NCBI RefSeq assembly: GCF_024362805.1
Contig: NZ_CP093299.1
Span: 744,001-808,000 of the forward strand
Source of the DNA: Salipaludibacillus sp. LMS25
Lineage (GTDB): Bacteria; Bacillota; Bacilli; Bacillales; Salisediminibacteriaceae
Direction of reading: 5' to 3'
DNA length: 64,000 bases
In this document: piece after piece, positions 27,475-37,119 of the stretch
How the letters are laid out: each line of letters begins with the position of its first letter
Position numbering within the stretch: the first letter of the stretch is position 1
Notes under the pieces: generated by a model
Seen by the model: only the letters and a program-made list of their open reading frames with translations
The model's database searches: none
What the model was told of the DNA's origin: nothing
Position numbers and translations under genes: made by a program

Positions 27475-28960
27475 GTTTATCCCCTCCTGTGGCGTAATGC
27501 ATAATTGTCTCCTCTGTTAAGTCATCTCTGTTTAAAACCGTCATCCATTTACCTTCATTCATAATACCAACACGTGAACTCATGCCGATGACTTCTGGTA
27601 ACTCTGATGAAATCATAATGATGGCTACACCTTGCTTCGCCAAATCATTCATGATGTTATAAATTTCTCTTTTGGCACCTACATCTACCCCACGTGTAGG
27701 CTCGTCTAATATTAAGATCCGTGTGTTTTGACCGAGCCACTTGGCAATGACAACTTTTTGTTGGTTACCTCCACTAAGCGATTTTGCTGGTTGCTGGGGA
27801 CTGGACGTTCGTACGCCTAGTTTCTCTACTAACTTGGTGTAAAGTGCCGTTTCTTTCTCCGCATTAATCCAATTCAGATCAGAAATATCCACCAAATTGG
27901 TGAGGCTTAAATTATCTTTAACAGAGAAGTCAACGATGAGCCCCTTAGATTTCCTGTCTTCAGATACAAACCCAATTCCATGTTGAATCGCCGATTGTGG
28001 ATCTTTTATTAAAGCTTTCTTACCGTCGATTTTCACGATACCACTTGTGGCTTTTCGATAGCCAAAGATCGTTTCTACTAGTTCGGACCTGCCAGCTCCC
28101 ATAAGCCCTGATATGCCAAAAATTTCACCGCTTCTAACTTGGAAGGAAACGTCGTTAAATTCACCATCTCGCGTTAATTTTTCCACTTCCAATTTAATGT
28201 CGCCTGGTGTTAAATCATAGTCAGGGAATCTGCCTCCAAGTTCACGCCCTACCATCATTTTCACAATGTCATCAAAGTTGGTCTCTTTAATCACTTTTGT
28301 CCCAACATATTCGCCATCTCTCAATACTGAGATACGATCACAAAGTGAAAAAATTTCCTCCATCCGGTGAGAAATATAGATAAATGTCACACCGGTTTGT
28401 TGTAGCTGTCTTATCGTTTTAAATAACGTATCAATTTCTCTATCCGTTAAAGCTGCTGTCGGCTCGTCCATAATGATAATATCTGCGTTTGTGCTTAATG
28501 CTTTCGCAATTTCAATAATTTGCTGTTTCCCAATGGATAAACTCCCTGCTCGTGCTGTTGGGCTCACTTTTAAGCCGAGATTTTCCAACACTTGAACGGC
28601 TTGTCTATTCATTTCACGTGTTTTTAATATTCCGGTTCTTCCTATTGTTTGTTCATTTCCTAAAAATAAGTTTTCAGCTACCGTTAATTCAGGAAGAATA
28701 TTTAATTCTTGATGAATAACCGCAATACCATCTTTTTCTGCATCTTTTGGATGCGTGTAAACGACTTGCCTACCTTTCACTTCTACTTTTCCGCTGTCTA
28801 AAGGATATATCCCAGTGAGTATTTTCATTAACGTAGATTTCCCTGCTCCATTCTCTCCCATTAAGGCATGAATTTCGCCCTTTTCTAATGAAAACGACAC
28901 GTTTTTTAACACTTTATTACCACTAAAAGCTTTATGAATGCCTTTCATTCGAATAATCAT
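27461..28960 (-). CDS. rbsA: Ribose ABC transporter ATPase
   Basis: A 499-residue protein with two ABC domains, typical of sugar importers. The first Walker A is GENGAGKST and its signature LSIGKQQ with DEPTAAL; the second half has the degenerate P-loop GLMGAGRSE, signature LSGGNQQK and DEPTRGVD. It lies between rbsD and rbsC. Confidence 0.94.
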   Translation of the reverse strand: MIIRMKGIHKAFSGNKVLKNVSFSLEKGEIHALMGENGAGKSTLMKILTGIYPLDSGKVEVKGRQVVYTHPKDAEKDGIAVIHQELNILPELTVAENLFLGNEQTIGRTGILKTREMNRQAVQVLENLGLKVSPTARAGSLSIGKQQIIEIAKALSTNADIIIMDEPTAALTDREIDTLFKTIRQLQQTGVTFIYISHRMEEIFSLCDRISVLRDGEYVGTKVIKETNFDDIVKMMVGRELGGRFPDYDLTPGDIKLEVEKLTRDGEFNDVSFQVRSGEIFGISGLMGAGRSELVETIFGYRKATSGIVKIDGKKALIKDPQSAIQHGIGFVSEDRKSKGLIVDFSVKDNLSLTNLVDISDLNWINAEKETALYTKLVEKLGVRTSSPQQPAKSLSGGNQQKVVIAKWLGQNTRILILDEPTRGVDVGAKREIYNIMNDLAKQGVAIIMISSELPEVIGMSSRVGIMNEGKWMTVLNRDDLTEETIMHYATGGDKHVRQ

Positions 28961-28974
28961 AGGCCTTCATCCTT

Positions 28975-29364
28975 TCAAAAAATGACATTAGATTGAAGAA
29001 TCACATTAGCATATGGCGTTGCCTCTCCTGTACGAATAATGGCCTTTACTCGTGTGAGTTCCTGTTTGAATTGGTCATGAGAAACAAAAGCGGAATCATA
29101 CCCTTTGTCTTTCATTTTTTTATATAGGGGGCTATTTTGCTCTTTTATTTCTTCAGCCATAATCATTTTTTCTACCGCCATATCGGCCAATACTTCATCT
29201 AACACATGAAGAAAAGTAGGTTCTCCTATGCGAAGACTAATATCAATACACGGCACATGTGACGGAATTGGAAGTCCACAGTCTCCAATCGCTATGCGAT
29301 CTGTATGACCTAAATGTGCTAACACTGTCGCAATATCTCTATTTAATATCCCACGCTTTTTCAC
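28975..29364 (-). CDS. rbsD: D-ribose pyranase
   Basis: A 129-residue enzyme converting beta-D-ribopyranose to the furanose form that RbsK can use. AHLGHTDRIAIGDCGLPIP carries the catalytic His20 and the sugar-binding Asp. Normal length. In this operon a repeat element (B10) sits between rbsK and rbsD, adding about 150 bp to an otherwise tight unit. Confidence 0.92.
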   Translation of the reverse strand: MKKRGILNRDIATVLAHLGHTDRIAIGDCGLPIPSHVPCIDISLRIGEPTFLHVLDEVLADMAVEKMIMAEEIKEQNSPLYKKMKDKGYDSAFVSHDQFKQELTRVKAIIRTGEATPYANVILQSNVIF

Positions 29365-29382
29365 CGTCAGTCCCCCTCTTTT

Positions 29383-29542
29383 ATAAAACGATCCTTCATC
29401 AGTGGGAGTATGCGTTCTTCTCCCCCTGATTGGTAGTTGAGTGAATTAGCATATTAGTATCCGTTCTCTCACGCCTATATAGAGTTATCTCTCCTCTCTA
29501 TTTTGACGCAGGAGCTTTTTACGGACAGTTATCTGTGATAAA
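29383..29542 (+). repeat. Two-hairpin repeat, subfamily B, copy B10 inside the rbs operon
   Basis: ATAAAACGATCCTTCATCAG to CTGTGATAAA, antisense to the operon. Its right end encodes the last residues and stop codon of rbsK (29519 onward). The left hairpin is AATCAGGGGG/CCCACTGATG read on the operon strand. Confidence 0.85.
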
Positions 29543-30406
29543 TTGTTCTAACGCCTGCCTAGTCGGCATACCTCCTTGTGCTCCTAATTTTTGAATTGAC
29601 AAAGCAGCTGCAGCATTGGCAAATGATATGGCGGCTGCTAGTGATTTTCCTTCTGCCAGTGCCACAGCCATTGCACCATTAAACGTATCGCCTGCCCCTG
29701 TCGTGTCTACAGGTGTCACGCTCCAACCATCTATCCTGTTTAAGGAACCGCTTTCAAAAAAGGATACACCATGTTTTCCTTCTGTCACGATAAGCTTTTC
29801 TCTCAAATACCTACTCGGCTCTTTGCCAAATAGAAGCTCCTTTTCTGTTTCATTAGGTGTCAGATAAGTTGCTCTTTGCCAAGATTCTTCCGAAAGTTGA
29901 TGGGCAGGTGCCGGGTTAAGGACAACAGGAATACCTGATGTGTCACATAACTCCAGTACAAACTCGATGGTTGGTAGCGGTATTTCCATTTGAAGCAGCA
30001 CAATATCACTGATTAAAATCACGTTTTCATGTTGTAAAATATACTCCTTCGTAACATAATTATTTGCTCCCGGTGTGACAATAATGCGATTATCGTGATC
30101 ATGAAGAATAATAGTGGCCACGCCTGTGGCACAGTCTGTAACCGGTTCCACATTTGACATAATAACACGATTATCAGTTAGATTTTTTAGCAATACTTCT
30201 CCAAATGCATCATCTCCCACACGTCCAATAAGATGTACATCAGCACCTAGGCGAGCAGCGGCCACCGCCTGATTAGCACCTTTACCTCCGGGAACCGTCA
30301 TAAAGTGATTGCCTATAACGGTTTCTCCTTGTACTGGAAACGAGTTCGTTTGTGTGACTAAGTCCATATTTAAACTACCTATAACCGTAACAATCGGTTT
30401 TTTCAT
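29519..30406 (-). CDS. rbsK: Ribokinase
   Basis: A 295-residue PfkB-family kinase phosphorylating D-ribose at O5. GSLNMDLV and VPGGKGANQAVAAARLGAD are the N-terminal substrate motifs; DTTGAGDTFNGA near 250 carries the catalytic Asp and anion hole. The last residues (about ITDNCP) and the stop codon come from repeat B10, so the native C-terminus was replaced by repeat-encoded residues; the catalytic core is complete, so activity is probably kept. 17 bp after rbsR. Confidence 0.92.
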   Translation of the reverse strand: MKKPIVTVIGSLNMDLVTQTNSFPVQGETVIGNHFMTVPGGKGANQAVAAARLGADVHLIGRVGDDAFGEVLLKNLTDNRVIMSNVEPVTDCATGVATIILHDHDNRIIVTPGANNYVTKEYILQHENVILISDIVLLQMEIPLPTIEFVLELCDTSGIPVVLNPAPAHQLSEESWQRATYLTPNETEKELLFGKEPSRYLREKLIVTEGKHGVSFFESGSLNRIDGWSVTPVDTTGAGDTFNGAMAVALAEGKSLAAAISFANAAAALSIQKLGAQGGMPTRQALEQFITDNCP

Positions 30407-30423
30407 ACGATCACTCTCCTCAT

Positions 30424-31392
30424 CTAAGTCGTTTCCCTAGCTATTAATGTCACTGGCAACTCGTAGTACATGGATGGCATCGGTTGTTTCTCTATTTGCT
30501 TTATAAGCAGTCTTGCTGAGAGCGCACCCATTTTATAAATAGATTGTTCCACTGTGGATAACGCCGGTACAAGCATTTTTCCTAACGGGATGCCATCAAA
30601 GCCTATAAGTCTTATATCAGTAGGGATTTTTTTATTTAAGGTATGGGCCGCTTTCATCACACCTGCTGCAGTCACATCACTTCCGGCAAACACGCCATCA
30701 ACTTGCGGGTAAGTTGTAAACAATTCTCGGGCGGTAGCTTCGGCTTTATCGATATGAAACTCTGCCTCTAACACGACATGTTCCACTCTGTGCCGTTTAA
30801 CCACTTCCATAAATCCTTTATAACGTTCGTCAGCTGTCTTAACACCTTTTGGACCTCTTAAATGAGCCAAATAGCGGCACCCTTTTGCTAACAGATGCTC
30901 TGTCGCTTCACAGGCTCCCTGTTTATTTTCAGAGACGACTGTAGGAATATGATCGCCAATCCGCCTATCTAGCGCAACCATTGGCAAATCCAACCGATCA
31001 TAATCTTTAGGCGTTAAGCTGCTCGTCGTTAAAATAATGCCATCAATATATTTTTGTTTCAAGGCCTCAAAATATTTCTTCTCTTTCGCTACCTCTTCAT
31101 CAGAGTTACATAACACAACTGTGTAACCATACGTGAGGGCTACATCTTCAACTGCTCTCGCTAATTCAGGAAAAAACGGGTTCGTAATATCTGGCAGTAC
31201 TAAGCCGATCATACCTGAAGACTTATTATACAATGTACGTGCTACGGAATTCGGCGTATAGTCAAGTGCCGCAATAGCTGCCATAACCGCTTTTTGCGCC
31301 TCTTCACTTACATACCCTTTGTTATTTAAAACGCGAGACACCGTCGCTACTGATACATTTGCTTTTTTTGCTACATCTCGAATTGTCGCCAT
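30424..31392 (-). CDS. rbsR: Ribose operon repressor, LacI family
   Basis: A 322-residue LacI-type regulator. The N-terminal helix-turn-helix ATIRDVAKKANVSVATVSRV and hinge are followed by a sugar-binding core (IGLVLPDITNPFFPELARAV). Two in-frame ATGs exist (31398, 31392); AGGCGG is only about 1 nt before the first but 7 nt before the second, so 31392 is preferred. It probably binds the palindrome TGTAACCGGTTACA in its own promoter. Confidence 0.92.
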   Translation of the reverse strand: MATIRDVAKKANVSVATVSRVLNNKGYVSEEAQKAVMAAIAALDYTPNSVARTLYNKSSGMIGLVLPDITNPFFPELARAVEDVALTYGYTVVLCNSDEEVAKEKKYFEALKQKYIDGIILTTSSLTPKDYDRLDLPMVALDRRIGDHIPTVVSENKQGACEATEHLLAKGCRYLAHLRGPKGVKTADERYKGFMEVVKRHRVEHVVLEAEFHIDKAEATARELFTTYPQVDGVFAGSDVTAAGVMKAAHTLNKKIPTDIRLIGFDGIPLGKMLVPALSTVEQSIYKMGALSARLLIKQIEKQPMPSMYYELPVTLIARETT

Positions 31393-31413
31393 TGTCATTC
31401 CGCCTATCTTTTG

Positions 31414-31459
31414 TGTAACCGGTTACATATAGAATAATACATTTTCAGATACGTGTCAA
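31414..31459 (-). promoter_or_regulatory. rbs operon promoter and operator
   Basis: TTGACA (31454-31459), a 17-bp spacer, TATTCT (31431-31436), then the perfect palindrome TGTAACCGGTTACA (31414-31427) at the transcription start. The palindrome fits both a LacI-type RbsR site and the CcpA cre consensus TGWAANCGNTNWCA, so repression by either or both is expected. Confidence 0.8.
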
Positions 31460-31478
31460 CACTATCCTTAATAATTGG

Positions 31479-31637
31479 ATAAAGCTAAGCTTCAATCAGT
31501 GGGAGTTTTCCTTCATCCCCCACTGATTGTTCGTTTAACTTATCGAATCTTTAGGGGCAGTTTATCCCCCACCTAAACGTTTCGACCTTCTTAAGTTTTG
31601 AGGTGGAGGTTTTACTGCCCCTTAAGAGTGAGATAAA
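31479..31637 (+). repeat. Two-hairpin repeat, subfamily A, copy A3
   Basis: ATAAAGCTAAGC to GTGAGATAAA; left hairpin AATCAGTGGG/CCCACTGATT and the right hairpin intact. It lies about 20 bp upstream of the rbs promoter. Confidence 0.88.
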
Positions 31638-32330
31638 CAGCTACAATCACTAGTTAATAATTAAGATAAAGTATGTGCCCTCGTATTATATGGAAACTAA
31701 GGTTAACTCGTTACTAGTACATGTCGTATCCGTTGGCTACATGCGGGTAAATAAGTGCTACAGTTTAGGGTTTGGCTTTATAAACTTAAATACTTTAAAC
31801 ACCTTAAAATTGGGATGATATTGAAGAATCAGTTGAGAAAGATGGATCGATTAAACATATGGTGCAAAAATAACTAACTCATTAATAGTTCTTTCTGTTC
31901 ACATTGAAGGTGTACTTAATGCAAATAGCATAGGAAATTATCAGTTCCCCTTGACATCTGTGTTACCTTTGTCTTAATACATCACTGAAAGATATATGCA
32001 AAAAATTGTAATAAGATTACTATCCACATGTGATGTTTAGTCTCTTATTAGTTTCAATTTTTAAAAAATTATAAATCCGTCCAGTAGCGATTTTAGGAAC
32101 TTCTCACCTTTTCTTTTAGTAGAAGACTGCTAACTATCATTGAGAGCCGGAAAAATAGAAGCCTTCTCATCTTAAGACTAGAATATTTTTATGCAGTCCC
32201 TGATAAAGGGACTGCATAAAAGGAATAGGATAAACTACATTTTTAGTTTCCATGACTACTACTCCATTGATTTTGACTGGAAATGAGCTGGTACTCTTTA
32301 AGTAACTTTTCTGCTCACAAAATGGTGCCT
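31638..32330. other. Intergenic, 690 bp, no intact gene
   Basis: Mostly AT-rich with broken frames. A short forward stretch near 31816-31872 reads like a protein tail (DDIEESVEKDGSIKHMVQK then stop), so a decayed gene is possible. The only clear element is the terminator at 32187-32221. Confidence 0.35.
32187..32221 (-). terminator. Terminator after the PASTA/ABC operon
   Basis: TTTTTATGCAGTCCCT/AGGGACTGCATAAAA: a perfect stem with T/A tracts on both sides, usable in either direction. Confidence 0.75.
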
Positions 32331-33761
32331 TCAATCATCAGAGTCTACAGTGTCCGCTTCTTCAAAATCATCTTCAGCCTCAAAGTCTTCTGTGGGACTC
32401 GCTGCTACTGAAGCATTATTACTAATTTCAATTTCCACAGTATAAGTCAATGGCACAAATTCATTAAATTTACTCATGCCCACAACCGTTCCTTTTACCT
32501 CTGGTGCATCAACATACTTTACAATATAATCAATATCTGCACCTTTTGATTGGTATTCTTCATAAAATAGCCTTGGCAGGTCACCTTCTAACTGACCACG
32601 AAAATCATTCATATACGGACGCCCCTCTGAATAAGTAACCGTAATCTCCATGTCGTCTTCTTCTGTTAACTTTGTACCTGCCTCAACCGATTGTGAAATA
32701 AGCCCCCCATAAGACACATCTGCATGAAACCTCTGTTTCACTATCACTGACAAGTCCGGATAACTAGTTGTCGCTTCATCTATTGTAAGCTCTCCAAAGT
32801 TCGGCACCTCCGTCGCTTTCCCTATTGAGACGACAACTTCCATTTTGTCTCTTTTGGCGATCTTTTCTTCTGGTGATTCACTTTGACTAATAATAAGTTC
32901 CGCTTCTACACTGTTAGAATCTTTTTCTTCATAAGACATCTCGATTTCATTTGTTTCTGCCCATTGTTCCACTTCTTCTCTCGTTTTTCCAGTAAAATCA
33001 GGTATGGTAATGTTCTTTTCAAAGACTTCTTTCCCTCTTGAATAGTAGACAGCCGCACTGTCTTTACGTTGGTATTCTGATGCATCAATATCGCTCTCTC
33101 TGAAGGTTAGTTGAAGAAACTCTCCTTCTTCTACGTCATCACTGTACTCTTCAACGAGTTGAAGATTCTCTGCTTTATTTTCCTCAATCCAATTCTGTGC
33201 TTCCATTTGATCCATCTCTGAAAAATCAGGTAGTGGAATTACAGCCTCTGGATCAGGCCCTAAGCTACTAACTAACTGAATATCTTTACCCTTACGTATG
33301 TTTTTTCCCGCAGAGATACTTTGAGAAATAATTTGATTTGCTTCATGCTCCATACTATATTCCTCTGATAATTCGAGAGTTACGTCATTTTTGTTAGCCC
33401 AAGTGCGTGCATCTGAAACAGGGCTTCCTACAAAATCTTCTACTTCAGCATGAACAGCTCGATAATAAATGAAAGCAATTAACGCAAAAGCTATGATAGT
33501 ACCCAAAATAATCAACCACATCATACGTCGTCTTTTCTTTTGGTAATCTGGATCGATCTCCAATTCTTCTACTGCATCGTCTCGCCGACTACTTCTGGTA
33601 GACAAAGGTTCAGGGATAGATTCACTTTCCAAGGCTGACGCTGTTTCTTCTGATTTTTTGGGTGCGTCTACCGGTTTATCACTCTTTTTTTCGTTTTCAT
33701 CTTGCTCATCTATTAAATCATCGTAGTTTTTTTTATTGAATTTTGATAAAAAATCACTCAT
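32331..33761 (-). CDS. PASTA-domain membrane protein
   Basis: A 476-residue single-pass protein. An acidic and charged cytosolic N-terminus (1-75) is followed by one transmembrane helix (about 81-100) and an extracellular part with several PASTA-like repeats (for example IPDFTGKTREEVEQWAETN, VPNFGELTIDEATT), each ending in ISQS...G..I/L...D.I.VVVS. The C-terminus is acidic. There is no kinase domain, unlike PrkC. It overlaps the 3' end of the ABC ATPase gene by 8 bp and so probably works with the ABC unit. Function unknown; binding of cell-wall fragments or partner proteins is the family theme. Confidence 0.75.
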   Translation of the reverse strand: MSDFLSKFNKKNYDDLIDEQDENEKKSDKPVDAPKKSEETASALESESIPEPLSTRSSRRDDAVEELEIDPDYQKKRRRMMWLIILGTIIAFALIAFIYYRAVHAEVEDFVGSPVSDARTWANKNDVTLELSEEYSMEHEANQIISQSISAGKNIRKGKDIQLVSSLGPDPEAVIPLPDFSEMDQMEAQNWIEENKAENLQLVEEYSDDVEEGEFLQLTFRESDIDASEYQRKDSAAVYYSRGKEVFEKNITIPDFTGKTREEVEQWAETNEIEMSYEEKDSNSVEAELIISQSESPEEKIAKRDKMEVVVSIGKATEVPNFGELTIDEATTSYPDLSVIVKQRFHADVSYGGLISQSVEAGTKLTEEDDMEITVTYSEGRPYMNDFRGQLEGDLPRLFYEEYQSKGADIDYIVKYVDAPEVKGTVVGMSKFNEFVPLTYTVEIEISNNASVAASPTEDFEAEDDFEEADTVDSDD

Positions 33762-34425
33762 TAGACGTCAATACACCTTTCTTAAGACTAAAGGTTTGAT
33801 CAGACTGTAAAGCAATTTCATTGGAGTGGGTTACTACGATGACGCATTTTTGATGTTCATGAGCTAATTTTTTGAAGATATCAATAATTTCTTGTTCCAT
33901 TTCTTCATCAAGATTTCCTGTCGGTTCGTCAGCAAGAATTAACTCCACATTTGTCGCTAAGGCTCGGGCAATGGCAACACGTTGTTGTTCTCCCCCAGAA
34001 AGTTGATTGACAAAACGATCTGCTTTGCTTTTTACAATACCGATATAATCTAACAAATTATATGCCACTGTCTTCGTGTCTTCTGGCAGTTCGTTTTCAG
34101 TAATAGACATGGGAACCAACACATTTTCTACTGCGGTTAAAGACGGGATCAAGTTATAACTTTGAAATATAATACCGACATTATTGCGACGGTACTTTTC
34201 ATAACCAATTTGTTTAATATCCTGGTCATTAAACAAAACTGTGCCACTGTGTGGCGAATCTAAAGCGCTAAGCAATGCTAAAAATGACGTTTTTCCAGAA
34301 CCAGACTGTCCTAAAATCGTATAAAACTTCCCTTTCTCAAAAGAAGCAGATGTATCTTTTAAGATATAACGACGACTTTCACCATCTTGATAGTAATAAT
34401 TTAAATCTTTCGCTTCTAAAATCAT
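33754..34425 (-). CDS. ABC transporter ATP-binding protein (MacB/LolD type)
   Basis: A 223-residue ATPase. Walker A is GQSGSGKTS, the Q-loop [19 protein letters not shown] is typical of the MacB/LolD/FtsE group, signature [15 protein letters not shown], Walker [13 protein letters not shown]. Such ATPases power FtsX-fold permeases in mechanotransmission or export rather than classical transport. It lies between the permease and the PASTA protein. Confidence 0.88.
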   Translation of the reverse strand: MILEAKDLNYYYQDGESRRYILKDTSASFEKGKFYTILGQSGSGKTSFLALLSALDSPHSGTVLFNDQDIKQIGYEKYRRNNVGIIFQSYNLIPSLTAVENVLVPMSITENELPEDTKTVAYNLLDYIGIVKSKADRFVNQLSGGEQQRVAIARALATNVELILADEPTGNLDEEMEQEIIDIFKKLAHEHQKCVIVVTHSNEIALQSDQTFSLKKGVLTSNE

Positions 34426-34440
34426 GGTCTCACCTCTCTA

Positions 34441-35895
34441 TTACATCATTATTTTCTTCGGATTTAATCGCACGATATACGTTAACGGTATAACAGTTGA
34501 TAGAAGAATCGTCAATAAACCAACAACATAAAACATGATCATATAATTGGCATCTAGTTTGACTTGATAAGAGTCCATGACATCTTCTGTTGTTAGATCC
34601 GTTTCGAAGTCACCAAAAAATAGTGTATCTTCTTGAAATTGATCGTGATCCGCCTTAAGCATCGTATCAGATACGCCTTGAGCCAAAAAGTTACCACTGA
34701 ACAAGGATAAGGTAATACCGATAAGTCCAATAATCATGACTTCAATTAGAATTTGCCCTACAACACGGCTTCGCCGCTCCCCTAACGATAAATAAATGCC
34801 TAACTCCCGTTTGCGATCACGCAAGAACAGCAAGACGACTAAACCAATGATCAGCACCGTTGCAATAACAGCCACAAGGAGAACGTAACCTGATATGGTA
34901 GACATGGATTCAATTGGTGCTGCAATACTTTCATATTGGTCACTAGCATTCACCACTGTATATAATTCTGGCAATAATGGCATGACTTCTTCCTTAAACG
35001 CTTCAGTATCTTCTTGGTTGTTTAAGAAAAAGATCGGTTGATAATAGTCTAAATCTTCTTCCTCCAGTAAGATACCATCCACTTTCGCATGCTCTTCCCA
35101 ATAATACCTTTCTTCACTAGAGACAACTTCGTTAGGTACATACACGGTATTCTGATAGTCCATGTCCATAAAATCGATCATGCCGTTATCTGATGTATCA
35201 TCTCTATCTTCTTTGGCTGATTGAGGTTCGAATAACCCTATTATTTCTAAGACAACATCACGAGAAGCAATTAACTCATCTTCACCGCTAGATTCTGAGT
35301 AGTCATAAATTTCATTGTTTAACGTAAAAGTGTCTCCTACCTGGAGATTATTTTTTTCTGCTAATTTATTTGAAATAATCGCAACAGCAGACCCATTTTC
35401 CACCTCATCTGTTGTAAAAACGCGCCCCTCAACTAGCTTCCCTTTCTGTTCTTCGAAATCAATTACCGGGGCAAAGTTAATCCCTTTCAACATGAAATCC
35501 ATGCTAGGACCTTCCCAAATAATCTCCTCTTCTTCCATCTCCTCTCCTTGATAACTTTCAATACTCTCTGAACCTATGTGTGTAGACATGCTATAGTCAT
35601 AATATTTCACATATGAAAGCTCACCAATTTGTTTAATGAGATTAATTTTTATATCCGAAATCTCTAAATCCATCATCTCTGAATCGCTCATCGCTTTTAA
35701 TATTTCATAATCAACCTCAATCGTTGCTGCCGTTCCCAGCCTTTCTTTAATGGTTGTTTCAACATTATCAGTTGCTTGTTGAATTGAAATGGCCCCTGAT
35801 ATAAGATTTCCTAAGATAAAAATAACAGCTAATAAAATTAATGACTTACCTTTTTTTCTTGTAATACCTAATAGTCCACGTTTAATAAAATTCAT
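34441..35895 (-). CDS. FtsX/MacB-type ABC permease
   Basis: A 484-residue permease: one N-terminal transmembrane helix (about residues 17-36), a large extracellular MacB-like core domain (about 40-330, very acidic) and three C-terminal helices (about 335-475) with the LSLGERRSRVVGQILIE motif of FtsX-family permeases. First gene of the three-gene unit; the spacer to the ATPase is 15 bp. Substrate unknown. Confidence 0.85.
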   Translation of the reverse strand: MNFIKRGLLGITRKKGKSLILLAVIFILGNLISGAISIQQATDNVETTIKERLGTAATIEVDYEILKAMSDSEMMDLEISDIKINLIKQIGELSYVKYYDYSMSTHIGSESIESYQGEEMEEEEIIWEGPSMDFMLKGINFAPVIDFEEQKGKLVEGRVFTTDEVENGSAVAIISNKLAEKNNLQVGDTFTLNNEIYDYSESSGEDELIASRDVVLEIIGLFEPQSAKEDRDDTSDNGMIDFMDMDYQNTVYVPNEVVSSEERYYWEEHAKVDGILLEEEDLDYYQPIFFLNNQEDTEAFKEEVMPLLPELYTVVNASDQYESIAAPIESMSTISGYVLLVAVIATVLIIGLVVLLFLRDRKRELGIYLSLGERRSRVVGQILIEVMIIGLIGITLSLFSGNFLAQGVSDTMLKADHDQFQEDTLFFGDFETDLTTEDVMDSYQVKLDANYMIMFYVVGLLTILLSTVIPLTYIVRLNPKKIMM

Positions 35896-35910
35896 TCCAA
35901 ACCCCCTCCA

Positions 35911-36349
35911 AATATGAAAGATTATTGCACCAAATTTTACAGTAAATCGCTTTTACTCTATTAAGAGTGGTTATTAGCAATTTTTTCAATTGGCCTAATA
36001 TATTATATGATTATTAAGCTAGTAATATCAACCATTTTTCCAAAAAATATCTCTCGTTATTTAGATTAAAGTAGCGCGGCATATTTTTACTTTTTTATCT
36101 GAGATAGCACTTCGTTTCTTTTCTACTGTAGAGTCTGAAAAATAAACGACAACATGTTTGATTAGTGCCACAACAAATACCACATGTGGTTTTAACGACT
36201 AAGCAACTGATTGTTCGTGGGTGAATGAGGATAAATCACAAAAGCCTGTAGTTCCTCTGACAAAAAAATGATTAAAGCATTACCTTGAGGCCTACTATTA
36301 TGGGGCTATATTTTATTCTGTAACCAACTCCTTATAAAACGAGGAAGAA
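35911..36349. other. Intergenic, no gene seen
   Basis: AT-rich DNA upstream of the ABC permease unit. The part closest to A4 (about 36320-36349, CTCCTTATAAAACGAGGAAG) is a diverged copy of about 48025-48050. Confidence 0.4.
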
Positions 36350-36508
36350 ATAAAGCTAAGCTTCAATCAGTGGGAGTTTTCCTTCATCCCCCACTGATTG
36401 TTCGTTTAACTTATGGGACCTTTAGGGGCGGTTTATCCCCCACCTAAACTTGTCGACCTTCTTAAGTTTTGAGGTGGGGGTTTTACTGACCCTTAAGAGT
36501 GGGATAAA
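36350..36508 (+). repeat. Two-hairpin repeat, subfamily A, copy A4 (occupied site)
   Basis: Complete copy, ATAAAGCTAAGC to GTGGGATAAA. The flanks GGAAGAAATAAA and GTAAAAAATGAAAATG are found joined without the repeat at about 48045-48070 (GGAGAAATAAAAGTGAAAAATAAAGGC), an apparent empty site. Confidence 0.88.
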
Positions 36509-36717
36509 CGTAAAAAATGAAAATGGGGCTCACATACTATCGAATGACTATCTAAGGAGAAAGTTTTGAGCACTTATTCCTAAGACGCTTTCACTCTCTT
36601 AAAAGTTGACGAATATACATAATTTTTTTAAAAGTTTCCTCTATCGTTTAGCAGAAGCCGATTATTTCTTTATCTATATACAAAAGCTAGTAGGCTACCC
36701 TACTAGCTTTTACGTGA
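36509..36717. repeat. Diverged duplicate of 48060-48290
   Basis: Shares CACATACTATCGAATGACTA, AAGACGCTTTCACTCTCTTA and the hairpin AAAAGCTAGTAGG/CCTACTAGCTTTT (36682-36711) with the segment downstream of the gene at 48291. Together with 36718-36783 it is the relic of a segmental duplication. Confidence 0.7.
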
Positions 36718-36783
36718 CTACGCCTTTCCTTTATACAACATACCATTCGGACCTATAATACTTAACTCATATGCTTTTTCAAC
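36718..36783 (-). pseudogene. 3' fragment of a second copy of the 48291 gene
   Basis: Reverse-strand reading ends in a KAYELGII-type tail and stop like the 110-residue protein at 48291-48623 (VEKAYELGIIDPNGMLYKGK). The copy stops abruptly at the left end of repeat A5; the rest of the gene is absent. Confidence 0.75.
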
Positions 36784-36937
36784 ATAAAGCTAAGCTTCAA
36801 TCAGTGGGCGTTTTCCTTCATCCCCCACTGATTGTTCGTTTAACTTATGGGACCTTTAGGGGCAGTTTATCCCCCACCTAAACGTTTCAACCTTCTTAAG
36901 TTTTCAGGTGGGGGTTTTACTGACCCTTAAGAGTGGG
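36784..36937 (+). repeat. Two-hairpin repeat, subfamily A, copy A5
   Basis: ATAAAGCTAAGC left end inside a gene copy; right end changed to GAGTGGGGCAG, without ATAAA. Both hairpins are intact. The sequence to its right does not continue the interrupted gene, so a deletion followed or accompanied insertion. Confidence 0.8.
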
Positions 36938-37119
36938 GCAGATCATCTTGGAGATTTACTTGCTAATATTTTCATCTGTCTGCACTTTTTCTTCATTTGC
37001 ATAGTTAAACAAGTAGCTATCAAAACATAGTTAAGGGCAAGTAAATTCTTCTCTTTGATATTTCCCATAACCACCTCCTCCCTCAGTACACTTTTTTTGA
37101 TGAAATAATATTTATTACA

